Assembly: GCA_004331795.1 (NCBI GenBank)
Contig: SJSR01000002.1
Location: 62,001 to 126,000 of the forward strand
Origin: Erythrobacteraceae bacterium CFH 75059
GTDB taxonomy: Bacteria > Pseudomonadota > Alphaproteobacteria > Sphingomonadales > Sphingomonadaceae
Reading direction: 5' to 3'
DNA length: 64,000 nucleotides
Every line of letters begins with the position of its first letter. The first letter of the stretch is position 1. Below are positions 17,016 through 27,901 of this stretch, piece by piece. Position numbers and translations under genes: made by a program. Below the pieces are notes generated by a model. The model was not told the DNA's origin. It saw nothing but the letters and a program-made list of their open reading frames with translations, and did not search any database.

Positions 17016-20000
17016 ATGATGTCATCCGTTGCCGGCGCCCTCGCGCTCGCGCTTGCTGCCCAGGCTGCTCAGCCGCAGCCGGTTTCCCCGCCCGTCGAGC
17101 AAACCCAGGCGCCCGAGAGCGAGATCATCTCGCAGCAGGCGCAGCAGCAGCATGCGCCGCGCCCGCAGCCGCAGGCTCCGGCGAATGCGCCCGAGCCCGC
17201 GGCGCCCAAATGGGACGTGAACGCGCCGCGCGGCCTGACGCTGCGCGAGGCGCGGATCGACACGGACGAGGGCACGTGGATGAACGTGGACGTGTCCCCC
17301 GACGGACGTCTGCTGGCCTTCGACCTGCTGGGCGACATCTACGTCATGCCGGTGACCGGCGGGACGCCCACGCGCATCGCGGAAGGGCTGGCGTTCGAGC
17401 ATCAGCCCCGCTTCTCGCCCGACGGGCGCCGGATCGCCTTCACCTCGGACCGGGGCGGGGGCGACAACATCTGGGTCATGAACATCGACGGTTCGGACAA
17501 GCGGCAGGTCACGACGGAGACGTTCCGGCTCCTGAACCAGCCGACCTGGAGCCCGGACGGCCAGTTCATCGCGGCGCGCAAGCATTTCACCACCGGACGA
17601 TCCCTGGGAACCGGCGAGGTGTGGCTGTATCACGTGTCGGGCGGCTCCGGCGTGCCTCTCGTCAAGCGGGCGAACGAGACGCTGCAGAAGGAGCTGGGGG
17701 AGCCGACCTTCGCACCCGACGGCGACGCGATCTACTACGTCCGCAACACCACGCCCGGTCCGATCTTCGAATACGCGCAGAATTCCCGCCAGGGGATCTT
17801 CGCCATCGAGCGCTACGATCTGAACACGGGCGAGGTCTCCAGCGTCGTTGCCGGACCGGGCGGAGCGGTGCGGCCCACCCCGTCAAGGGATGGACGGTTG
17901 CTGGCGTTCGTGCGGCGCGAGAACAACATCACCAGCCTGTTCGTGCGTGATCTGGCCACCGGCGCGGAACGGCGCCTTCATTCGCCGCTCGACCGCGACA
18001 TGCAGGAAACATGGGCGGTGACGGGGGTCTATCCGAACCTCGCCTGGACACCGGACAACCGCGCCGTCGTGTTCTGGGCCGGCGGGAAGCTCAACCGGGT
18101 GAACGCGGATGGCAGCGGCCATGCCGTGATCCCCTTCCGGGTCAGCGACACGCGGGTGATTGCCGACGCGACGCATCCGGCGGTCGCCGTGGCGCCGGAC
18201 ACGGTCACCACGCGGATGCCCCGCTGGGCCAGCGTCAGCCCGGACGGCCGCACCGTGGTGTTCGAGTCGCTGGGCAAGTTGTGGATCCGGCCGATGTCCG
18301 GCGGCGAGGCGCGCCGGCTCGTCGCGGACAGCGGCGACGCCATGGAAGCATGGCCGAGCTGGTCGCGCGATGGCCGCCAGATCGTGTTCGTGTCCTGGAC
18401 CGACAGCGATCTGGGCGCCATCAGCACGGTTCCCGCCACGGGTGGCCGCGCGCGCGCCATCACCCGCGAACGCGGCCACTACGCCAATCCGCGCTTCTCG
18501 CCGGACGGGCGGCTGATCGCGTTCGAGCAGCGCAGCGGCGGCTATCTGACCGCGGCGCGCGGCGGCGGCCGGCCCGGGTTGCACCTCGTCAACGTCGACG
18601 GAACGAACCAGAGGCGGCTGAGGGTCGAGGGGAGCACGCCGCAGTGGGGCGCCCGCAGCGACCGGCTGTTCTTCATCGGCTCGCGCGAGGGCAAGGCGGC
18701 GCTGCTCAGCACCGATCTCGAGGGCGGCAACAGCCGGACACACGCGACCGGCGAGCTGGTGAACGACATCTCGGTGTCTCCCGACGGGAGGCACATCGCG
18801 TTCCGCCAGAATTATCAGGCGTTCGTCACGCCGCTGATGCCGGGAACGCAGGACGTGGCGCTGGCGCCGGACGGCAAGGCGCTGCCGGTCACCCGGGTCA
18901 GCGAGGATGGCGCCGATTTCCTCGGCTGGTCGGGGGATGGCGCGCGGCTGCACTGGAGCCTCGGTCCTACGCTCTTCACCGCCACGACGCGCGAGCTGTT
19001 CGCCGCGGCGCCCGCTGCCGGACAGGCGGCGCGGTTCACGCCGCCGCGCGAGGGCGTCTCGCTCGCGCTCACCGTGCCGGCCGACAAGCCGCGCGGCGCG
19101 GTTCTCCTGACCGGTGCGCGCATCGTCACGATGGCCGATGCCGACGGCGGTGTCCTCGAACGCGGCGACATCCTGATCCGCGGCGACCGGATCGTCGCCA
19201 TCGGGCCGTCGGGAACGCTGACGCCGCCGCGCGACGCCATCCGTGTGCCTCTGGAAGGCAAGACGATCGTCCCCGGCTTCATCGACGGACATGCCCACGG
19301 TCCGCAGGGCGAAGGCGACCTCGTGCCTCAGCAGAACTGGTCGGCTCTTGCCAATCTGGCGCTGGGCACCACCACGATCCACGATCCCTCGTCCAGCGCG
19401 CGCACCATCTTTCCGGCTGCCGAGATGCAGCGGGCAGGGGTGATCGTCGCCCCGCGCACCTTTTCCACCGGCGAGATCATCTATGGCGCCCGCGCGGCCC
19501 GGGTCTATGCCGAGATCGACAGCTACGAGGACGCGCTGAACAGCGTCCGCCGCCTGAAGGCCCAGGGCGCCAACTCGGTCAAGAACTACAACCAGCCGCG
19601 CCGCGACCAGCGGCAGATGGTGACGGCGGCGGCGCAGGCGGAAGGCATGCTGGTCGTGCCCGAAGGCGGGTCGCTCTACACCATGGATGTGAGCCTCATC
19701 CAGGACGGCAATTCGACCATGGAGCACAACGTGCCGGGCGAGGTGTTCTACAAGGACTTCGTCGATCTGTGGGCGCAGACCCGCGTCGGCTACAACCCGA
19801 CGCTGGTGGTGGCCTACGGCGGACCGGCGGGCGACCCCTACTGGCGGCAGCACACCGACGTGTGGAGGCACCCGATCCTGTCGCGGCACGAGCCGATGGC
19901 GATGCTGCTGGCCAACAACGCCCGCCGGACCATGGCGCCGGAAGAGGACTATGTCGACGACGACGCGGCGCGCGAGGCGGTCAAGCTGGCGCGGCGCGGC

Positions 20001-20399
20001 GTGGATGTGGCCATCGGCGGCCACGGCCAGCAGGCCGGCCTGGCGGCGCACTGGGAGATGTGGAGCCTCGGCCGCGGCGGAGCCACACCGCTCGAAGCGC
20101 TCAAGATGGCGACCATCATGCCGGCCCGCATCTACGGGTATGAGCGCGACATCGGTTCGCTGGAGGTGGGCAAGCTTGCAGACCTGGTGGTGCTCGACGC
20201 CAATCCGCTCGCCGACATCCGCGACACCGACAAGGTGCACCGCGTCATGCTGGGCGGCCGGCTCTACGACCCGCTCACGATGAACGAGGTGGTGACCGGC
20301 ACGCGGCGGCGCGCACCCTACTGGTGGGAGCAGGAAGGCAGCGGCGACGGCGCCGGCGCGCGGGTGACGCACAGCCATACGCACGGCCACGCGGACTGA
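17016..20399 (+). CDS. Exported amidohydrolase with TolB-like beta-propeller
   Basis: A very large protein of 1127 residues. Residues ~1-20 form a weak signal sequence (MMSSVAGALALALAAQAAQ), then a Q/P-rich linker to ~70. Residues ~80-690 carry repeated PD40/TolB-type blades, each with an F(S/T)PDGRxIAF-like pattern, for example RFSPDGRRIAFTSDRGGGDN and VSPDGRHIAFRQ. From ~700 to the end is an amidohydrolase domain: metal motif IDGHAHG with histidines 759 and 761, later NSVKNYNQPRRDQRQM, MEHNVPGEVF and a terminal GKLADLVVLDANPLADI. The family is annotated as amidohydrolase of unknown substrate, probably a periplasmic peptidase-like or cyclic-amide hydrolase. The histidine-rich tail (THSHTHGHAD) could bind metal. 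The start has only a distant AAAGG. Confidence 0.88.
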   Translation: MMSSVAGALALALAAQAAQPQPVSPPVEQTQAPESEIISQQAQQQHAPRPQPQAPANAPEPAAPKWDVNAPRGLTLREARIDTDEGTWMNVDVSPDGRLLAFDLLGDIYVMPVTGGTPTRIAEGLAFEHQPRFSPDGRRIAFTSDRGGGDNIWVMNIDGSDKRQVTTETFRLLNQPTWSPDGQFIAARKHFTTGRSLGTGEVWLYHVSGGSGVPLVKRANETLQKELGEPTFAPDGDAIYYVRNTTPGPIFEYAQNSRQGIFAIERYDLNTGEVSSVVAGPGGAVRPTPSRDGRLLAFVRRENNITSLFVRDLATGAERRLHSPLDRDMQETWAVTGVYPNLAWTPDNRAVVFWAGGKLNRVNADGSGHAVIPFRVSDTRVIADATHPAVAVAPDTVTTRMPRWASVSPDGRTVVFESLGKLWIRPMSGGEARRLVADSGDAMEAWPSWSRDGRQIVFVSWTDSDLGAISTVPATGGRARAITRERGHYANPRFSPDGRLIAFEQRSGGYLTAARGGGRPGLHLVNVDGTNQRRLRVEGSTPQWGARSDRLFFIGSREGKAALLSTDLEGGNSRTHATGELVNDISVSPDGRHIAFRQNYQAFVTPLMPGTQDVALAPDGKALPVTRVSEDGADFLGWSGDGARLHWSLGPTLFTATTRELFAAAPAAGQAARFTPPREGVSLALTVPADKPRGAVLLTGARIVTMADADGGVLERGDILIRGDRIVAIGPSGTLTPPRDAIRVPLEGKTIVPGFIDGHAHGPQGEGDLVPQQNWSALANLALGTTTIHDPSSSARTIFPAAEMQRAGVIVAPRTFSTGEIIYGARAARVYAEIDSYEDALNSVRRLKAQGANSVKNYNQPRRDQRQMVTAAAQAEGMLVVPEGGSLYTMDVSLIQDGNSTMEHNVPGEVFYKDFVDLWAQTRVGYNPTLVVAYGGPAGDPYWRQHTDVWRHPILSRHEPMAMLLANNARRTMAPEEDYVDDDAAREAVKLARRGVDVAIGGHGQQAGLAAHWEMWSLGRGGATPLEALKMATIMPARIYGYERDIGSLEVGKLADLVVLDANPLADIRDTDKVHRVMLGGRLYDPLTMNEVVTGTRRRAPYWWEQEGSGDGAGARVTHSHTHGHAD

Positions 20400-20505
20400 G
20401 GCGCGCGTGCGTCATCATCCCTTCATGCGTGTTTTGTAGGCAGGGCCGAGCGCCGTGCGTGGTCCCGCACGGCAGACGCCCCGCTGCTCGTGTCCGGAGA
20501 TCGCC

Positions 20506-21831
20506 ATGGCCGTTGCCGCAAGCGCCACACGGCGCACGTTCATGAAGGCCACCACGGCCGCATTCGGTGCGCTGGTGGCAAGCGGGTGCCGCCTCGACCG
20601 GCCGTCCGCGGCGGCCGGGGATGCGCGCTTCTACGGCGCGCTCCAGCCCGATCCGGCAGGGCTGCTCGACCTGCCCCCCGGCTTCTCCTACCGTGTGCTG
20701 TCGCGCCTGGGAGAGCCGATGTCCGACGGCGGGCGGGTGCCCGACCGGGCCGACGGGATGGGCTGTTTCGCACGGGCGGACGGGCGTCTGGTGCTGGTGC
20801 GCAACCATGAGCTGTCGGCCCATCACGACGCCGGTGGGCGGCCGGCGCACGGCTATGCGCGCAACGCGCAGGGCGAGGTGCTCCCCGGCGGCACGACCAC
20901 GCTCGTTCTCGATCCCGCCTCGCTGCGCGTCGAACGCCAGTTCCGCAGCCTTGCCGGGACGATCCGCAACTGCGCCGGCGGGGTGACACCGTGGGGATCG
21001 TGGCTCACCTGCGAGGAGCCGGGCGACGAGGTGCTCGCCCGCGAGCGCGCCCATGGCTACGTCTTCGAAGTGCCTGCGGCTGCCGACACGCTGGTCGAGG
21101 CCCGGCCGATCAAGGCCATGGGCCGCTTCAACCACGAGGCGACCTGCGTCGATCCGGCGACCGGCATCGTCTACCAGACCGAGGACCGCGACGACGGGGT
21201 GATCTACCGCTTCATCCCGCGGGTGCGGGACCGGCTGCACGAGGGCGGGCGGCTGCAGGCGCTCGCGATCGACGGCCCGCTGCGCGACAGCCGCAACTGG
21301 GTCTCCCCCGACCTCACCGTGGGTCGCAGGCTGCCGGTGCGGTGGGTCGATCTTGACGATGTGGAGGCTCCGCGCGACGATCTGCGCCTGCGCGCCGCTG
21401 CCGCCGGCGCACTGGTGGTGGCGCGCGGAGAGGGCATCCACTGGGGCGAGGACGAGCTGTATCTGTGCGCGACCAGCGGCGGCGCCGCGCGTCTGGGTCA
21501 GGTGCTGCGCCTGCGGCCGGGGCGCGGCGGTGCTGCCGACACGCTCGACCTGTTCTTCGAGTCGACCAGCCCGGCACAGTTTCACTACGGCGACAACCTG
21601 ACCGTCGCGCCCAACGGGCACCTCATCGTCTGCGAGGATCAGCCCGGCATGGTGGTCGACAATCACCTGCGCGGGATCACTCCGGCCGGAGAGGCCTACG
21701 CGATCGGGCGGCTCAGGATGCAGACAGAGCTTGCCGGCGCGTGTTTCTCGCCAGATGGTGCGTGGCTGTTCGTGAACGCCTACAGTCCCACGATGACGTT
21801 CGCCATCCAGGGTCCGTGGACGCGGAGCTGA
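20506..21831 (+). CDS. PhoX-family (DUF839) protein, Tat-exported lipoprotein
   Basis: A 441-residue protein of the PhoX/DUF839 family, many members of which are calcium-iron alkaline phosphatases. The N-terminus has a twin-arginine signal, TRRTFMKATTAAFGALVASG, followed directly by cysteine, so it looks like a Tat-exported lipoprotein. Conserved family blocks visible are DGMGCFARADGRLVLVRNHE, NCAGGVTPWGSWLTCEE, GRFNHEATCVDPATGIVYQT, TEDRDDGVIYRFIP and NGHLIVCEDQPG. The start ATG at 20506 has GGAG six bases upstream; an upstream GTG would add 17 residues in front of the Tat signal. It acts outside the inner membrane, perhaps on phosphate esters. It is probably a single-gene unit between the amidohydrolase and dps. 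Confidence 0.87.
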   Translation: MAVAASATRRTFMKATTAAFGALVASGCRLDRPSAAAGDARFYGALQPDPAGLLDLPPGFSYRVLSRLGEPMSDGGRVPDRADGMGCFARADGRLVLVRNHELSAHHDAGGRPAHGYARNAQGEVLPGGTTTLVLDPASLRVERQFRSLAGTIRNCAGGVTPWGSWLTCEEPGDEVLARERAHGYVFEVPAAADTLVEARPIKAMGRFNHEATCVDPATGIVYQTEDRDDGVIYRFIPRVRDRLHEGGRLQALAIDGPLRDSRNWVSPDLTVGRRLPVRWVDLDDVEAPRDDLRLRAAAAGALVVARGEGIHWGEDELYLCATSGGAARLGQVLRLRPGRGGAADTLDLFFESTSPAQFHYGDNLTVAPNGHLIVCEDQPGMVVDNHLRGITPAGEAYAIGRLRMQTELAGACFSPDGAWLFVNAYSPTMTFAIQGPWTRS

Positions 21832-21906
21832 CGGGCGGGAAACCTGTGCGGCGCGGACCCGTTCTGAAATGCACACGGCAAGACCCGAGCAGGAAAAGGA
21901 GGCACC

Positions 21907-22368
21907 ATGCCGACGGCTGGCAACAATGCCCGCACCGCGTTGATCGAAACCCTCAACGGTGCGCTCGCAGACCATCTGGCGCTGTTCGTGAAAACCAAGA
22001 ACTTCCACTGGCACGTCGCCGGTCCGCGGTTCCGCGACCTGCATCTGCTGTTCGACGAGCAGGCCCAGCAGATCCTCGCACTGGTGGACGTGATCGGCGA
22101 ACGGGTGCGCAAGAACGGCGGCGAGACGATCACCTCGATCGGCGCGGTCGGCAAGCTCACGCGGATCGCCGACGAGGACGATGCCACTCTGGACGCGCAG
22201 GCGATGGTCGAGCGGCTGCTTGCCGACAACCGGCAGCTGCGCGAGCGGCTCGAGGAGGTGAAGGCCGTCAGCGGCGAGGCGGATGACCATGCCACCAACG
22301 GGATGGTGGATGACTGGATCGATCAGACGGAAGAACGGATCTGGTTCCTGTCGCAAAGCCTGAAGTGA
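21907..22368 (+). CDS. dps: Dps family DNA-binding ferritin-like protein
   Basis: A 153-residue Dps/miniferritin. The intersubunit ferroxidase ligands are at the canonical spacing: His34 (KNFHWHV), His46 and Asp50 (FRDLHLLFDEQ) and Asp61. Dps dodecamers oxidise Fe2+ with peroxide and store it, and many coat DNA in starvation. The N-terminus is short with few basic residues, so direct DNA binding is not certain. AGGAGG lies close before the ATG, promising strong translation. Its stop overlaps the GTG start of the 6-phosphogluconolactonase gene by 4 bp, an unusual pairing that links iron/peroxide defence with NADPH-generating sugar metabolism. Confidence 0.93.
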   Translation: MPTAGNNARTALIETLNGALADHLALFVKTKNFHWHVAGPRFRDLHLLFDEQAQQILALVDVIGERVRKNGGETITSIGAVGKLTRIADEDDATLDAQAMVERLLADNRQLRERLEEVKAVSGEADDHATNGMVDDWIDQTEERIWFLSQSLK

Positions 22369-23012
22369 GCGCGGGCGACCCTCTGCCCGCACCGGACCCG
22401 GTGCGGGTGCACGACGGATGGACCGCCGACGCCGTGGCCGACTGGCTTGCCGGGCGGCTCGGCCGTCGTCTGCGCTCCAGCCCCGGCGAGGTGGCGATCA
22501 CCGTCCCCGGCGGTGCGACGCCGTTCCCGATCCTGGAGGCTCTGGTCTCGAAACCGCTGCCGTTCCCGCGGTTGACCGTGTGGCCGAACGACGAGCGGGT
22601 GGTCCCCGACGGCCACGCTGCGAGCAACGGCGCGCGGCTCCGCGCCCTCTTCGCACCGGTCGGAGCCGCGGTCGCAACTCTGGAGCCGGGTGCTTCTCCG
22701 CCGCGTTTCGCGCTCACCTGGATCGGCATGGGCGCGGACGGGCACATCGCCTCGCTGTTTCCAAGCAGCGAACCGGACCCGCGCGATTCTGAAGCTATCC
22801 GGCGGATCACGCCCGAGCCTCTACCTCCCGAAGCGCCCTTCGCGCGCATCACCCTGACCCTGCCTGCGCTCCTCAACTGCGAGGAGGTTCTGCTGGTCAT
22901 CAGCGGCGCCGGGAAGCGCCGGGTGTTGGAAGACGCTCTGGCGGGCCGGAGCGACCTGCCCATCGCCCGGTTTCTGCGGCACAGGCGTCAGCCGATGACA
23001 TGTTTCGCCTGA
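22365..23012 (+). CDS. pgl: 6-phosphogluconolactonase
   Basis: A 215-residue protein of the SOL/DevB type lactonase, which hydrolyses 6-phosphogluconolactone in the pentose phosphate and Entner-Doudoroff routes. Family blocks are VPGGATPFPILEAL, the WPNDERVVPDGHAASN block (family WxDER) and TWIGMGADGHIASLFP (family GxGxDGHxASLFP). It is somewhat shorter than usual (~230). The GTG start overlaps the dps stop (GTGA), and its own end overlaps the Nudix gene by 13 bp, so all three are likely one transcript. Confidence 0.88.
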   Translation: MSAGDPLPAPDPVRVHDGWTADAVADWLAGRLGRRLRSSPGEVAITVPGGATPFPILEALVSKPLPFPRLTVWPNDERVVPDGHAASNGARLRALFAPVGAAVATLEPGASPPRFALTWIGMGADGHIASLFPSSEPDPRDSEAIRRITPEPLPPEAPFARITLTLPALLNCEEVLLVISGAGKRRVLEDALAGRSDLPIARFLRHRRQPMTCFA

Positions 23013-23482
23013 TCCCGCCGCCGCTGCATCGTGCGCTGCTGCGGGTGGCGCACCGGGTCCGCATCCGGCTGTTCCGCATCCTGAAGCCGCACTTGCGCAG
23101 CGTCACCGTCGTGGCGCTGTCGCCCGATCGCCGCATGCTGCTCATCCGGCTGAGCTATGGCCGCAAAGGGTGGTCCTTTCCCGGCGGCGGCATCCGCCGG
23201 GGGGAAGCGCCGGAGGAGGCGGCGGTCCGCGAGCTGCGGGAGGAGACGCGGTGCCGCATCGCCGGGCTGCGCCGGGTCGGCGTGGTGGCGGAGCAGGTGC
23301 TGGGCACCCACGCGACGAGCTACCTGTTCACCGGAACGCTGCTCGACATGCCGCGGGCAGACAACCGCGAAGTGGTCGATGCGCGTCTTTTTCCGCTTCA
23401 CTCGCTTCCCGAGCCGCTGATCGGCAAGGCGCCGCGGATGCTTGCGCTCTGGCGCGATCACGCGCGCGGGGATCATGGCTAG
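23000..23482 (+). CDS. NUDIX hydrolase
   Basis: A 160-residue protein with a hydrophobic/basic N-terminal ~35 residues and then a Nudix fold. The Nudix box is GGIRRGEAPEEAAVRELREE followed by TRC; compared with the consensus Gx5Ex7REUxEExGU, the glycine after the second glutamate is replaced by arginine. The metal-binding glutamates (RELREE) are intact, so hydrolysis of a nucleoside diphosphate derivative is still expected. Substrate is unknown. The start overlaps pgl by 13 bp and the stop overlaps the convergent dinB by 4 bp. Confidence 0.88.
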   Translation: MFRLIPPPLHRALLRVAHRVRIRLFRILKPHLRSVTVVALSPDRRMLLIRLSYGRKGWSFPGGGIRRGEAPEEAAVRELREETRCRIAGLRRVGVVAEQVLGTHATSYLFTGTLLDMPRADNREVVDARLFPLHSLPEPLIGKAPRMLALWRDHARGDHG

Positions 23483-24609
23483 AACAGGCTGAGCTGGGCC
23501 GCCCGCGCGGCCGCGTCCCGCCGCGACCCGGTCGGCGCGTCCTGAAGAGCCGAGAGGCTGAGGCCGAGCAGCCGGATCGGCCGCGGGAGCGGCAGTTCCT
23601 GCTCCAGCAGCAGGGTGGCCAAGCGGGCGAAGTCCTCCTTGTCCTCCAGCGGCCGCGCGGCCGAACGGCTTCGGCTGTGCAGGCGGAAATCGTCATCTTT
23701 GAGCTTCAGGGTAAGCGTGCGTCCGCGGGCCTCGACGCGTGCGATCCGCTCCCAGACGAGGTCGATGATCGTCGCCAGGGCGGCACGGACGGAGGCCTCG
23801 TCGCGCAGGTCCTCGCCAAAGGTTCGCTCGCCGCCGACGGACTTGCGGGTCCGGTGCGTGCGGACCGGGCGCAGGTCGATGCCGCGGGCGACGCGGAACA
23901 GATACTCGGCAGCGCTGCCGAAATGGGCGCGCAGGAACACCATGTCCCTGGCGGCGAGATCGGCGCCGGTGCGGATGCCGAGCCGGTGCATCTTCTCTTC
24001 CCCGCGCGGGCCGATGCCGTGGAAGCGGCGGATGGGCAGGCGCTGCACGAAGTCGGCGCCTTCGCCCGGACGGATCACGCACAGCCCGTCGGGCTTGTTC
24101 TGATCGCTGGCGAGCTTGGCGAGGAACTTGTTGTAGGACACGCCCGCGCTCGCCGTGAGCCGTGTCTCCGCCGCAATCTCCCGCCGGATGGCGCGTGCGA
24201 TCGCAGTGGCGGTCGTCCCGCCGGAACAGGCGTCCGTCACGTCGAGATAGGCCTCGTCGAGGCTGGGAGGCTCGATGATGGGGGTGTAGCGGGCGAAAAT
24301 CGCGCGGATCTGTCCCGAAACCTCGCGGTAGACGTCGAAGCGGCTCTTGCAGAACACCAGGTCGGGACACAGCCGGCGCGCCGTGGCTGACGGCATCGCC
24401 GATCGCACGCCGAAGCGGCGCGCCTCGTAGGACGCGGCGGCGACTACCCCCCGTCCGCTCGATCCTCCGACCGCGACGGGCCGGCCGCGCAGGGAGGGAT
24501 TGTCCCGCTGCTCGACAGAAGCGAAGAACGCGTCCATGTCGATGTGGATGATCTTGCGCGAGGCGGCGGCCATCTCGGCTGCATCCGGCGTCAAACAAGT
24601 CGGGTTCAT
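23479..24609 (-). CDS. dinB: DNA polymerase IV (Y-family)
   Basis: A ~376-residue translesion polymerase. Catalytic motifs are HIDMDAFFASVEQRDNP, ASYEARRFGVRSAMP and the acidic PSLDEAYLDV; SAGVSYNKFLAKLASDQNKP and the helix-hairpin-helix IRRFHGIGPRGEEKMHRLGI follow. The protein ends AQLSLF, a good beta-clamp binding motif, so the C-terminus is intact. The start is uncertain: ATG 24609 (used here) or ATG 24573, neither with a strong ribosome site. No LexA-type box was recognised in the 59-bp gap to the divergent MFS gene. It is the only obvious error-prone polymerase in the window. Confidence 0.93.
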   Translation of the reverse strand: MNPTCLTPDAAEMAAASRKIIHIDMDAFFASVEQRDNPSLRGRPVAVGGSSGRGVVAAASYEARRFGVRSAMPSATARRLCPDLVFCKSRFDVYREVSGQIRAIFARYTPIIEPPSLDEAYLDVTDACSGGTTATAIARAIRREIAAETRLTASAGVSYNKFLAKLASDQNKPDGLCVIRPGEGADFVQRLPIRRFHGIGPRGEEKMHRLGIRTGADLAARDMVFLRAHFGSAAEYLFRVARGIDLRPVRTHRTRKSVGGERTFGEDLRDEASVRAALATIIDLVWERIARVEARGRTLTLKLKDDDFRLHSRSRSAARPLEDKEDFARLATLLLEQELPLPRPIRLLGLSLSALQDAPTGSRRDAAARAAQLSLF

Positions 24610-24668
24610 CGGAACAGAACTGGTACAGGATCGGCGCCGGCGGAACAACCGGGGCGAAGGGACATTCG

Positions 24669-25957
24669 GTGCAGATGCTTACCTCCCGGATGCAGGATCG
24701 GCCCGGCGAGCCTCCGGCGCCTGCCGAGCGGGCGCGGCCGCGCCGTGCTCCGGGCGAGCGTGAGTTCATCTGGATGATGGCGCTGCTGATGGCGTTGAAC
24801 GCCTTCGGCATCGACGCCATCCTGCCGGCGCTCGACGCTGTCGCCGCTGATCTGGGCGCGTCGGGGAACAACCGGCAGTTCGTTGTCGGCGTCTACCTCG
24901 TCGCCGCCGGTCTCGGCGCTCTGGTGCCCGGGAGCCTGGCCGACCGATATGGCCGCCGCCCGGTGCTGTTCACGGGCCTTGCCGTCTATGTCTCCCTGTC
25001 GGTCGCCTGCGCGCTGGCCGCGGATTTCGCGACGCTGCTGATCCTGCGCGCGGTGCAGGGCTTCGGCGCGGCCGCCATCATCGCCCTGCCGCCGGCGATC
25101 ATCCGCGACCGCGTGGGCGGCGACCGGATGGCGCGCATGATGAGTCTCATCTTCGTCATCTTCCTCATCGTCCCCGCCATCGCGCCGACCATCGGGCAAG
25201 GCGTCCTGATGCTGCTGGGCGACTGGCGGTGGATCTTTGCCTCCATGGCCGCGGCAGGTTGCGTGATGGCGGCCTGGGTCCACGCCCGCCTGCCTGAAAC
25301 GCTGCACGAGGAGGACCGCCAGCCTATCCACTTGCCGAGCATCGCGCGGCACATGACGCAGGCGGTGACGCTGCGGAGCACCATCGGCTACACTCTCGGC
25401 AGCGCGCTGGTGTTCGGGGGGCTGTTCGGCTTCATCAACTCCTCGCAGCAGCTCATCGGCGAGGCGTTCGGCGCCGGCGAGCAGTTTCCCTTGATCTTCG
25501 CTCTGTGCGCCGGCGCGATGGCGCTCGCCAACTGGTCGAACAGCCGCATCGTCGAGCGTTTCGGCGCGCGGCGCGTCAGCCACACCGCCCTGTTCGTCTT
25601 CATCGCCGTCGCAGCAGCACAGCTGTGGTTCTCGTTCGATCCTGACGAGACGCTGTGGACCTTTGCGCCGCTGATGGCCGCCAACATGGCGCTGCTCGGG
25701 TTCATCGGCGCCAATTTCGGCTCCGTCGCCATGGAGCCGTTCCGGCACATCGCCGGCGCGGCAAGTTCGGCGCAGAGCTTCCTGCGTCTCACCACCGGTG
25801 CGGGTCTTGGCGCCCTGATCGGCTACGCCTATGACGGCAGTGCACGGCCGCTGGCGACTGCCCTCGTCATCACGGCCCTGAGCTCGCTCGCGCTGGTGCT
25901 GTTCTCCGAGCGGGGTCGGCTGTTCGGCCCGCCGCGTCCCATGGCCGACGTCCGCGC

Positions 25958-25961
<4 letters not shown>
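24669..25961 (+). CDS. MFS multidrug exporter (Bcr/CflA type)
   Basis: A 430-residue transporter with 12 predicted membrane segments of the Bcr/CflA subfamily of drug:proton antiporters. The early DAILPALDAVAADLGA and the loop motif GSLADRYGRRPVLFTGL (motif A) are clear, as is the LLILRAVQGFGAAA helix (motif B/C region with the conserved arginine). The start is GTG at 24669, chosen for AAGGGA six bases upstream; ATG at 24675 is the alternative. Substrate cannot be told. It is convergent with the biotin carboxylase gene, overlapping by 4 bp. Confidence 0.9.
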
Positions 25962-27865
<1,904 letters not shown>

Positions 27866-27901
27866 CGCCGCGCACTTATCGCGGCGGACCGTGTGCGTCC
27901 A

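Noticed and set aside
23479-24668. SOS box before dinB
   Set aside because: No LexA-like palindrome of the alphaproteobacterial type (GTTC-N7-GTTC) was seen in the 59-bp gap to the MFS gene.
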